Assembly: GCA_036377055.1 (NCBI GenBank)
Contig: DASUZD010000066.1
Coordinates: forward strand, 1 to 14,966
DNA from: DASUZD01 sp036377055
GTDB lineage: Bacteria > Actinomycetota > Thermoleophilia > Gaiellales > Gaiellaceae
Direction of reading: 5' to 3'
Length of the DNA stretch: 14,966 nt
Each line of letters starts with the position of its first letter. Position 1 is the stretch's first letter. Made by a program: the position numbers and the translations under genes. Under the pieces are notes generated by a model. That model was not told the DNA's origin. It worked only from the letters and a program-made list of their open reading frames with translations, and made no database searches. Shown here in pieces: positions 6,728 through 13,874 of this stretch.

Positions 6728-6752
6728 CGCACCGCCGCCCGAAGGTGGTGCG
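6728..6752 (+). terminator. Stem-loop after the propeller gene (terminator-like or leader structure)
   Basis: CGCACCGCC pairs with GGTGGTGCG through nine base pairs (one G-U) around a 7-base loop. It begins seven bases after the TAG of the propeller gene and ends 12 bases before the GTG of the regulator gene. No U tract follows, so it may be a GC-type terminator, a processing site or a structure affecting initiation at 6765. Confidence 0.4.
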
Positions 6753-6764
6753 AAGATCGAGAGC

Positions 6765-8120
6765 GTGGACGAGTTCCGGCTGCTGGGGCCGCTCGAGGCG
6801 GTGGTCGAAGGGCAGCGGGTCCGCCTGGATGCGGAGAAACCGCGCGCGCTCCTCGCGCTGCTGCTCCTGAACCGGAACCGCGTCGTCGCGACCGATCGGC
6901 TGGTCGAGGAGCTCTGGGGCGAGGCGGCGCCGGCGCGCGCGACGAAGACGCTCCAGGTCTACATCTCGCAGCTGCGCAAGGCGATCGGCGCGGAGCGCCT
7001 CGTGACGCGCCCGCCTGGCTACGAGCTTCGGGTCGACGAGGGCGAGCTCGACCTCGACCGCTTCGAGCGGCTCGCAGCCGAGGCGCGCGAGCAGCTCGCG
7101 GCCGGGAAGCCGAAGGAGGCGGCGCGGCTCTTCCGTGAGGCGCTCGCCCTCTGGCGCGGGCCTGCCCTGCGCGAGTTCCGGACGGAGCCGTTCGCGGACG
7201 CGGCGTCGTCGCGGCTCGACGAGCTCTGGCTGATCGCGCAGGAGGATCAGCTCGAGGCGGAGCTCGCAGCGGGGCGGCACGCGGCGGCGCTGCCGGAGCT
7301 CGAGGCGCTCGTGGCGTCGCACCCCCTCCGCGAGCGGCCGCGCGAGCTGCTGATGGTCGCGTTGTATCGGTCGGGTCGCCAGGCGGACGCGCTGGAGCTC
7401 TACCGGCGGACGCGCGAGCTCTACGTCGAGGAGCTCGGGATCGAGCCGGGCCCGGCGCTCCAGGAGCTCGAGCGCGCCGTCCTCCGGCAGGACCCGTCGC
7501 TCCAGGCGCCCGCGCGGGCGGCGCCGCCGGAAGCGCTACCGCCGCCGCGGCGGCGGACGTGGGCGCTCGTGGTGGCCGCCGCGCTCGCGGCCGCCGCCGT
7601 GGTCGCGGCGGTGATCGTGCTCGTCGCGAGCGGCGGAGGCGACGGCGGCGGGACGCAGACGACGGGCGTCTCCGAGGCCGCGCAGCTACGCACGTTCGTC
7701 GTGAAGGTCGAGAACTTCCTCGGGCAGTCGAGCGAGGGTCGGCGGGAGGCGAAGCAGACAATCGGCGCCGCGTTCGGGTGCGCGCTGGCGCCCCGTGTCG
7801 CTGCTGCGCGGCTGGAGCGCGTGCAGCGCAACCGGCAGAGCCTCCTCCAGCAGGTCGCCGCGCTCTCCGTCCCGAACGACGACCGTGCGCTCCGGGCCGC
7901 CGACCTGCTCCAGAAGGCCGGCGCGGCGTCGATCCGAGCCGACGGGATCTATCAGGACTGGCTCGCGGCGCGGAAGCGCTGCCCGCGCCGAGCTTTGCCG
8001 CCCGCGGGCGCCGCGGCGGCCGACCTGCGAGCGACGAGGCTCAAGCGCGCGTTCCTGGTCGCGTTCGACCCGCTCGCGCAACGCTTCCACAAGCGCGTCT
8101 GGCGCGACACCGAGTTCTAG
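6765..8120 (+). CDS. Membrane-anchored BTAD (SARP/AfsR-like) regulator with an extracytoplasmic domain
   Basis: This 451-residue protein has four parts. Residues 1-95 form an OmpR-type winged helix (TDRLVEELWG ... TLQVYISQLRKAIG ... LVTRPPGYELRV). Residues 97-243 form the bacterial transcriptional activator domain of TPR-like helices, ending YVEELGIEPGPALQELERAVL. A proline/arginine linker (PPPRRR) precedes one membrane helix at about 266-289. An outer domain at 300-451 is helix-rich, with a likely coiled coil near 340-370 and two cysteines (C339, C406). No ATPase (NB-ARC) domain follows, unlike AfsR. The layout suggests that an envelope signal sensed outside is passed to a DNA-binding head held at the membrane; this is inference. 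The GTG start has no strong Shine-Dalgarno. It lies 43 bp after the propeller gene on the same strand, across a stem-loop. Confidence 0.88.
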   Translation: MDEFRLLGPLEAVVEGQRVRLDAEKPRALLALLLLNRNRVVATDRLVEELWGEAAPARATKTLQVYISQLRKAIGAERLVTRPPGYELRVDEGELDLDRFERLAAEAREQLAAGKPKEAARLFREALALWRGPALREFRTEPFADAASSRLDELWLIAQEDQLEAELAAGRHAAALPELEALVASHPLRERPRELLMVALYRSGRQADALELYRRTRELYVEELGIEPGPALQELERAVLRQDPSLQAPARAAPPEALPPPRRRTWALVVAAALAAAAVVAAVIVLVASGGGDGGGTQTTGVSEAAQLRTFVVKVENFLGQSSEGRREAKQTIGAAFGCALAPRVAAARLERVQRNRQSLLQQVAALSVPNDDRALRAADLLQKAGAASIRADGIYQDWLAARKRCPRRALPPAGAAAADLRATRLKRAFLVAFDPLAQRFHKRVWRDTEF

Positions 8121-8231
8121 GCGCAGCGACGCTTCCTCGACGGTGGATGGCCACCCGGACGGTGCGAGCGCCGCCGCAGCCCCTCGCTGGCCCGAGGACG
8201 ACGATCGCAAGCGCGACCCGAAACAGCCGAG

Positions 8232-9635
8232 TCAGGCTCGTTCCCGCCGAAGGATCCACGCGCGTAGTCCGGGGTTCCGCAGCTCAGCCAGGATCCGGTT
8301 TCGGTCCTGCCAGATCGCCTTGGCGGTGATGTCGATACCGGCACGATCCACGATTCGCATCGCGGCCGCAGCCTGGCTGGCCCCGATGACGCGAGCCCGC
8401 GTGAAGGAATCGACGAGGATGCCGAGATCGTCGTAATTGGCGTTGTCGGTGATGATCCAGATCGCAGCTTGCCGGACCAGCTCGTCGGCGCCCGCCCGCG
8501 CCAGCCTCGGCATCAGTCGCACGAGCTCGTATTGCTGCGAGGACTGCGTGACGTCGAAGCCGTCGCCGCTGGAGGGGATCGATCTCGTCCGATTCGCACA
8601 CGCAGCGGGAAGGTCGAAGTCCGCGTGGCCCTCGGCTTCGAGCTCGACCTCTTTGCCGCTCGTCGCGACCATCCCCTGGACGGATGGATTCCTCGGGACG
8701 AAGAAAGTCCCCGGCGGGATCTTCACGTTCAGCGTCCGGTGAAGGTGGTTGTGGATCTCGACGTGGATCTCCGAGATGTCCGAGCCGGTCACCTGAGCAT
8801 CGACCTTTCCCTGAGCGACCAGGACGGCGAGGTTGACGCCGCGTAGCTCTAGCAGCCGCACCCGCGCTTCGGCAGTGCGCCGATGGCCGGGGAACTGAGC
8901 GAGGAACGTCAGATAGGCGCTGAGCGTTCCGATGCGTTCCGCTGCCCGGAACGGCGCGTCGCTCGTCCGTACGACCTCGATGCGTCTCCGTGCGTCCCCG
9001 CGAAACCGGCCGTGCCGAAAGGAGGTGATGTACCAGCGATACGCGACGATCGTGTCGGCCTTCCGGACCGCCTGCCAGTGGAGCCGGTCGATCGCTCTGC
9101 GCGCTTGACCGACGAACCGGCCGCGTCGATACAGCGCGATATATCGGTTGTAGGCCGCGATCGTGTCCGCGGAACGCGCCTGTCGCCAGTGCAGGCCCTC
9201 CATGCGCCGGCGCGCCTCGGCGACGAACCGTCCGTGCGGGGACAGCTCGACGTACCGCGCGTAGGAGTCGACGGTGTCGAGGCCGCGTGCCGACTGCCAG
9301 TGGAGCCGGTCGACATGCTCACGTGCGGCTCCGGCGTGGCGGCCGCGGGGATGCACGCGCAGATAGCCCTCGAGCGCGTCGACCTCGTCGGGAACCCGCT
9401 CGGTCTTCCCGGTGGCTCGGACCCAGCTCCGGTCGTCGTACCTCCGTCGCGCCTCCGGTGCGTGAGAGCTCGTCCGCCAGGCGGCGAGGAAGTCGCGATA
9501 GCTCTCCGGTGAGTTCTCGTGCAGCGCCCACCGCCACTGGACCTCCTCGCGCACCGGCACAACGGTGTAGAAGACGACGGCCGCGCCGCCGGCAAGCAGG
9601 GCGAGTACGCCGAGGACGACGAGGACTTTCCTCAC
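8232..9635 (-). CDS. Membrane-anchored protein with six TPR-like repeats and an unrecognised C-terminal domain
   Basis: This 467-residue protein starts at a GTG (VRKVLVVLGVLALLAGG). A hydrophobic stretch at 4-24 is not followed by a good cleavage site, so I read it as a signal anchor. Residues 33-264 are six repeats of about 37 residues with the plan W-x2-A-R-x2-DT-x2-AY-x-RYI-x-GRF-x3-AR-x2-I-x-L; the central three are nearly regular. They should form paired helices in a superhelix. Residues 266-448 form a separate domain: beta-rich at first (HVEIHN, KIPPGTFFVPRNPSVQGMV, DLPAACANRTRSIP), then helical (RQAAIWIITDNANYDDLGIL, GIDITAKAIW). I have seen similar bacterial sequences but know no name for them. 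By eye its GC content is lower than in neighbouring genes. It is convergent with the regulator gene (111-bp gap). Confidence 0.82.
   Translation of the reverse strand: MRKVLVVLGVLALLAGGAAVVFYTVVPVREEVQWRWALHENSPESYRDFLAAWRTSSHAPEARRRYDDRSWVRATGKTERVPDEVDALEGYLRVHPRGRHAGAAREHVDRLHWQSARGLDTVDSYARYVELSPHGRFVAEARRRMEGLHWRQARSADTIAAYNRYIALYRRGRFVGQARRAIDRLHWQAVRKADTIVAYRWYITSFRHGRFRGDARRRIEVVRTSDAPFRAAERIGTLSAYLTFLAQFPGHRRTAEARVRLLELRGVNLAVLVAQGKVDAQVTGSDISEIHVEIHNHLHRTLNVKIPPGTFFVPRNPSVQGMVATSGKEVELEAEGHADFDLPAACANRTRSIPSSGDGFDVTQSSQQYELVRLMPRLARAGADELVRQAAIWIITDNANYDDLGILVDSFTRARVIGASQAAAAMRIVDRAGIDITAKAIWQDRNRILAELRNPGLRAWILRRERA
8844..9539 (-). repeat. Tandem coding repeats, about 111-bp period, inside the 8232-9635 gene
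   Basis: This is the DNA that encodes residues 33-264. The central three units (about 8970-9302) each span 37 codons and share LHW(Q/R)-x-R-x-DT at one end and RGRF or HGRF with AR-R near the other. The outer units are more diverged and vary in length by a few codons. This points to internal duplication during the gene's history. Confidence 0.7.
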
Positions 9636-9721
9636 GCGAGAGCGCTGGCCTCCCTACACCGTCTGCGGACGAGAATCCCCCGAGTCGGCCGGGCAGCCAT
9701 TGCTCCTTCTCCCGACCGACA

Positions 9722-9750
9722 ATTGTACGCGGTCGACGACACGGGAACAA
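9722..9750 (-). promoter_or_regulatory. Candidate sigma-70-type promoter for the repeat-protein gene
   Basis: On the minus strand TTGTTC (9745-9750) and TACAAT (9722-9727) are separated by exactly 17 bases. The -10 box matches five of six consensus bases and stands out in a very GC-rich background. It lies about 87 bases upstream of the GTG at 9635 and points at that gene. The -35 match is only half of consensus. Confidence 0.4.
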
Positions 9751-9896
9751 GCGCCGCGAGTTGGCTACTGCGTCGTCAGGTGGTGCCACCCGCAGCGTGC
9801 CGGTGCCGGCGCCTCTGATCAGCTTGCGCCGCGTTCCTGAGTGCCTGCCCACCTTGAGCTGGCTCGGGGCGACTGGCCCAAAGTCGCAGCTGGGAT

Positions 9897-9912
9897 CGCT
9901 CGGAGGCGAGCG
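9897..9912 (-). terminator. Stem-loop directly after the beta-helix gene
   Basis: CGCTCG and CGAGCG pair perfectly around a four-base loop. The hairpin starts at the base next to the TAG of the gene ending at 9913. No U tract follows, so it is terminator-like by position and stem only. Confidence 0.35.
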
Positions 9913-11712
9913 CTACGGGAACGAGACGACGTTGCTCGGGTTCGTGAACGCGTCCGTCGGGGCGCCGGTGTCGTTGACGACGTGGTCGATCACGCCGTGG
10001 GCCGTGATCGAGAGCGAGAGCAGGTCGTGCAGCCTCACGCCGGGCGTCACCGGCACCTCGATCGCGCGCGAGGCGTGGATCGTCGGGTCGACGTTGAAGA
10101 AGCAGTAGCTGCCGAGACCCCAGGCCTCGTGCGTCTTCACCGAGTCGGCGACCTTGTACGCCGCGAAGCCGAGGACGCCGTCGTGCCCCCACGCCGCTTG
10201 GTTCGGCGGGTCGTACGGCATCTCGTTCTGGAACATGATCGTCTTGCCGTTCTCGCCGTTCCAGATCACGTCGTAGCGCTGGAAGTGTTCGGCGAAGAGG
10301 CCGGTGGCGATCACGTCGTCGCCGTTCACCACGACCCCCGTGTCCGCCGTGTTCGACGTCCAACCGACGCCGCTGCCGTGGTCCGCGCGCCACGCCCAGA
10401 TGTCGTCGAGGATCGCGTTGTCGGCGTTCACCTCCAGGCTCACCGTCGCCTTGCCGACGTGCGGGCCGCCGATGCGGAAGAACACGTCGTGGAGGGCGGT
10501 CGGGTCGCTCGGGTCGCTCGCGAGCGGGTCGTGAGCGTCCGGCGGGTGCGCCGTTCCGACCCGGAGCAGCGCCGGCGAATTCACGGGGCCTGCATCGAAG
10601 ATCAGGCCGGAGATCTCGACGCCCTTCACGTCGGCGACCGTCATCGGGACGACGCCGTTCTGCGCGTCGAGCGTCGGCATTCCTAGCCCGAGGACGATCG
10701 TGTCCGGGCGCTTGACCTTGATCGTCTGGCCGACGGCGTAGACGCCCGGTGTGAAGAGCAGGTTCTTGCCCTGCGCGAGCGCAGCGTTGATCGTCTGGAC
10801 ACTGTCGGACGGCTTCGCGACGAAGAAGTCCGCGATCGGGATCGAGTGCCCGGGCGTCGGACCGCTCGCCCAGGTCGGACCCACACCGTCGCGCTGTGCG
10901 TCGGGGACGAAGACGCTCCACTGGTCGTTCGAGTCGACGGTGAGGAACGGCTTCTCGCGCGACTCCGGGTTCGTGTCGAGCGTCGTGAACGGCGGGCTCG
11001 GGAACGACTGCGCAGGCGCGCCGACGACGCCGGCGAAGACCTGGTTCCAGACCGCGTTCGTCCAGAAGTCGACGTCGCTGTTCCGGACGAGGAACTGCTG
11101 CTGCGACCCGTTCAAGACGACGCTGTCGCTGAACTTGGAGTCGGCCGCGAAGCCGCCGCTCGCGAACGACGGCGGCGTGCAGTAGTCCATGAACGTCGTG
11201 AAGCCGTGGACGTTCACGCGCCGGACCGGCGCCGCCTGCGACACGGCCCACATCTCGGCAGAGGTGTCGCAGTCGTGCTGGCCCGCGACGTTGATCGTCA
11301 TGTTCTCGAGCGAGCGCCAGAAGTTGACGAGGGCGACGCAGTTGCCCGGCCCGAGACACCGGTTGTGGACGTTCACCTCGCCGTTCAGCGTCACGTCGGT
11401 CGGTGATGCGCCGAGCCCCGCGACCTGCGTGTAGTACCCGACGCTGAAGACGAGCGGATCGGTGGCGCCGTACGTGCCGGGCTTGAAGAGGAGGGCGTAG
11501 CGCCCGGTTCCGAACTCGCTGTCGACCTGCTGCGCGTGGATGGAGTCGACGACCGACTGGATCTGGGCCGTCGACATGCTCGGGTCGAAGATCTTGACGT
11601 TGGCCCCGAAGTCGGGCGTGGCGGCGCCGGCCCGACCCGCGAACGCGAGCGCCAGGGCGCCTGCGAGCACGGCGATAGCTCCGAGCGTGCGGCGACTCAG
11701 CTGATGCATCAC
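9913..11712 (-). CDS. Secreted right-handed parallel beta-helix protein (GH55/pectate-lyase-like superfamily)
   Basis: This 599-residue protein starts at a GTG at 11712, seven bases after a perfect AGGAGG (11720-11725). An ATG follows immediately but is less well spaced. The signal peptide is about residues 1-30 (HQLSRRTLGAIAVLAG ... AGRAGAA); its twin arginine makes Tat export possible. Two beta-helix halves are visible. The first contains FGANVKIFDPSMSTAQIQ and YALLFKPGTY. The second, from about residue 292, contains DSVQTINAALAQGKNLLFTPGVY and the segments DHGSGVGW and NGDDVIATGLFAEHF. This matches a family common in Streptomyces, often annotated as coagulation factor 5/8-type protein or, wrongly, adenylyl cyclase. 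No discoidin or carbohydrate-binding module follows here. A glycan substrate is likely but unknown. Confidence 0.85.
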   Translation of the reverse strand: MMHQLSRRTLGAIAVLAGALALAFAGRAGAATPDFGANVKIFDPSMSTAQIQSVVDSIHAQQVDSEFGTGRYALLFKPGTYGATDPLVFSVGYYTQVAGLGASPTDVTLNGEVNVHNRCLGPGNCVALVNFWRSLENMTINVAGQHDCDTSAEMWAVSQAAPVRRVNVHGFTTFMDYCTPPSFASGGFAADSKFSDSVVLNGSQQQFLVRNSDVDFWTNAVWNQVFAGVVGAPAQSFPSPPFTTLDTNPESREKPFLTVDSNDQWSVFVPDAQRDGVGPTWASGPTPGHSIPIADFFVAKPSDSVQTINAALAQGKNLLFTPGVYAVGQTIKVKRPDTIVLGLGMPTLDAQNGVVPMTVADVKGVEISGLIFDAGPVNSPALLRVGTAHPPDAHDPLASDPSDPTALHDVFFRIGGPHVGKATVSLEVNADNAILDDIWAWRADHGSGVGWTSNTADTGVVVNGDDVIATGLFAEHFQRYDVIWNGENGKTIMFQNEMPYDPPNQAAWGHDGVLGFAAYKVADSVKTHEAWGLGSYCFFNVDPTIHASRAIEVPVTPGVRLHDLLSLSITAHGVIDHVVNDTGAPTDAFTNPSNVVSFP

Positions 11713-11719
11713 AGGCTCC

Positions 11720-11725
11720 CCTCCT
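11720..11725 (-). promoter_or_regulatory. Ribosome binding site deciding the beta-helix gene start
   Basis: The minus strand reads AGGAGG, seven bases before GTG (11710-11712) and ten before the adjacent ATG (11707-11709). The spacing favours the GTG. Confidence 0.65.
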
Positions 11726-11767
11726 GGACGTCGAGCGAGGGGACGATCTTAATCGACTGCAGGACGG

Positions 11768-12166
11768 TCAACCAGGCAGGACGTAGCAGCGGTCGTCGTA
11801 GCGCTGCAGCCACCAGTGGTGGCTCAGCAGATCGACCGGCACGACGTCGGCGCAGATCCCGCCGTGCGTCTCCCGGCGGACGTGCCAGACGCCCTTCCGG
11901 TCGGTTCCGAAGATCGTCGGGTAGCGGCCGAAGGTGGCGACCGCGTAGCGCGTCCCGTCCCACGAGCCGTAGTACGTGCGCCCCGGCACCGGAGCGCCGA
12001 CCCGCGCCCCCGGATGGGCCTCCAGGTACGCCGCGCGCAGCTCGGCCTTCACCTTCGGCGTCGCGACCAGGTTCTGCCCGATCCACCCGCCGCCGCACGC
12101 CAGCACCGGCGCCGCGACCGCCGCCGCGACCACCCCCATCGCACCGAGAATCAGCAGCCTCTTCAT
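11768..12166 (-). CDS. Small secreted or lipid-anchored protein of unknown function
   Basis: This 132-residue protein starts MKRLLILGAMGVVAAAV. The ATG at 12166 is chosen over in-frame starts up to 12217 because GGAGG lies exactly six bases before it and the signal peptide starts there. The hydrophobic run ends APVLAC at C24, a borderline lipobox, so the protein may be lipidated at C24 or cleaved nearby by signal peptidase I. The mature part has paired aromatic segments (TYYGSWDGTRYAVATFG, DRKGVWHVRRETHGG, HHWWLQRYDDRCYVLPG) that suggest a small beta fold. Two further cysteines (in GGICADV and DDRCYV) could form a disulfide. I know no family. It follows ruvB on the same strand across 81 bp containing three 11-bp-phased heptamers, and precedes the beta-helix gene. 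Confidence 0.8.
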   Translation of the reverse strand: MKRLLILGAMGVVAAAVAAPVLACGGGWIGQNLVATPKVKAELRAAYLEAHPGARVGAPVPGRTYYGSWDGTRYAVATFGRYPTIFGTDRKGVWHVRRETHGGICADVVPVDLLSHHWWLQRYDDRCYVLPG

Positions 12167-12212
12167 CGTCTTCCTCCGAGTCGTCATGGACGCTCGGACG
12201 CTGGCGCGCGCG

Positions 12213-12241
12213 GGCAAAGGCCCGGCAAAGTCGAGGCAAAC
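12213..12241 (-). promoter_or_regulatory. Three heptamer direct repeats at 11-bp period (candidate operator)
   Basis: On the minus strand the heptamers GTTTGCC, CTTTGCC and CTTTGCC occupy 12235-12241, 12224-12230 and 12213-12219. Each pair is separated by exactly four bases. A 7+4 layout on one helix face is the known format for SARP regulators and for OmpR/PhoP-type response regulators; the heptamer also agrees with the Streptomyces PHO-box core GTTCACC at five of seven positions for the first copy. They end 47 bases before the ATG at 12166, a suitable place for activation. A 5-bp hairpin (12211-12224) overlaps them and could be an alternative explanation. Confidence 0.45.
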
Positions 12242-12247
12242 CGCGCC

Positions 12248-13251
<1,004 letters not shown>

Positions 13252-13255
<4 letters not shown>

Positions 13256-13821
13256 GCCGCGCGCAGCGCCAGCCGGACGCGCTCCTCCGGCGGCAGGTCG
13301 GGATCGGTGGTTGCGAGCGCCTGCTCGGCCTCCGAGATGCTGTAGCCGAGCTCGACGAGCGCCTCGCGGGCGACGAGGTGCGGCTTCGTGCCGGCCGCGG
13401 CCGAGATCGGCACCGGCGCGTCGTCTGCGAGCTTCTCCTTCAGCTCGAGCACGATTCGCTCGGCGGTCTTCTTGCCGATGCCGGGGATCGCCTGGAAGCG
13501 CGCCGCGTCGCCGAGGACGATCGCGCGGCGGAGCTCGGCCGGTGGCGAGCCGGATACGACCGCAAGCGCGACCTTCGGGCCGACGCCGTTCACCGCGAGC
13601 AGCTGGACGAAGAGCTCGCGCTCGGCCGTCTCCGCGAACCCGAAGAGCTGGAGCGCGTCCTCGCGCACGGCGAGGTACGTGTGGATCGTGACCTCGTCGG
13701 CGCCGTCGGCGCGGCGAAACGCGCTCGGCGTCGCCTGCACGAGGTAGCCGACGCCGCCCACGTCGAGGACCAGCCCCTCGACAGTTCGGGCGACGGGCCG
13801 TCCTCGCAGCTGCGCGATCAC
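13252..13821 (-). CDS. ruvA: Holliday junction DNA-binding protein RuvA
   Basis: This 189-residue protein tetramerises on four-way DNA junctions and recruits RuvB. Domain I (1-63) is the OB-type fold starting with a GTG-coded residue, then IAQLRGRPV ... VLDVGGVGYLV, with the family pattern HTYLAVREDALQLFGF. Domain II has two helix-hairpin-helix motifs, LLAVNGVGPKVAL and FQAIPGIGKKTAERI. Domain III (about 142-189) is the mobile RuvB-binding part (REALVELGYSISEAEQAL). No Shine-Dalgarno precedes the GTG; instead TAACCT ends six bases before it, which is the leaderless arrangement. ruvC is not adjacent: an opposite-strand gene lies between. Confidence 0.98.
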
Positions 13822-13874
13822 GAGTCGAGGTTAGGCAGCGGAGCGGACGTTCCTGCGGCCACTACGGTTCCGGT
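13822..13874. promoter_or_regulatory. Divergent leaderless-type promoter spacer between ruvA and the AlkZ-like gene
   Basis: In this 53-bp spacer each GTG start is preceded at exactly six bases by a TANNNT box: TAACCT for ruvA (13828-13833, minus strand) and TACGGT for the glycosylase gene (13863-13868, plus strand). Neither gene has a Shine-Dalgarno. A TANNNT box about seven bases before the start codon is the known arrangement of leaderless actinobacterial transcripts. The -35 regions are not recognisable. Confidence 0.4.

Noticed and set aside
5284..6870. Long plus-strand open frame overlapping the propeller gene
   Set aside because: It is an out-of-frame shadow; the WSPDG repeats are all in the other frame. 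It runs across the true stop without any recognisable motif.
8142..8155. GGTGG-ATGG-CCACC hairpin between the convergent genes ending at 8120 and 8232
   Set aside because: The five-base stem has no U tract on either side, too weak to call a terminator.
9776..11359. Long minus-strand open frame overlapping the beta-helix gene
   Set aside because: It is arginine-rich and out of frame with the beta-helix sequence, which carries the signal peptide, AGGAGG site and family motifs.
9913..11712. Adenylyl cyclase function, a name often attached to homologues
   Set aside because: No cyclase catalytic motif is present. The sequence is a secreted beta-helix, and the name seems to be a propagated annotation error.
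11745..11771. Possible promoter for the beta-helix gene (TTGACC with TAAGAT, minus strand)
   Set aside because: The spacing is about 14 bases, too short for a normal sigma-70 promoter, and the better-spaced -10 alternatives match poorly. The -35 also overlaps the end of the upstream gene.
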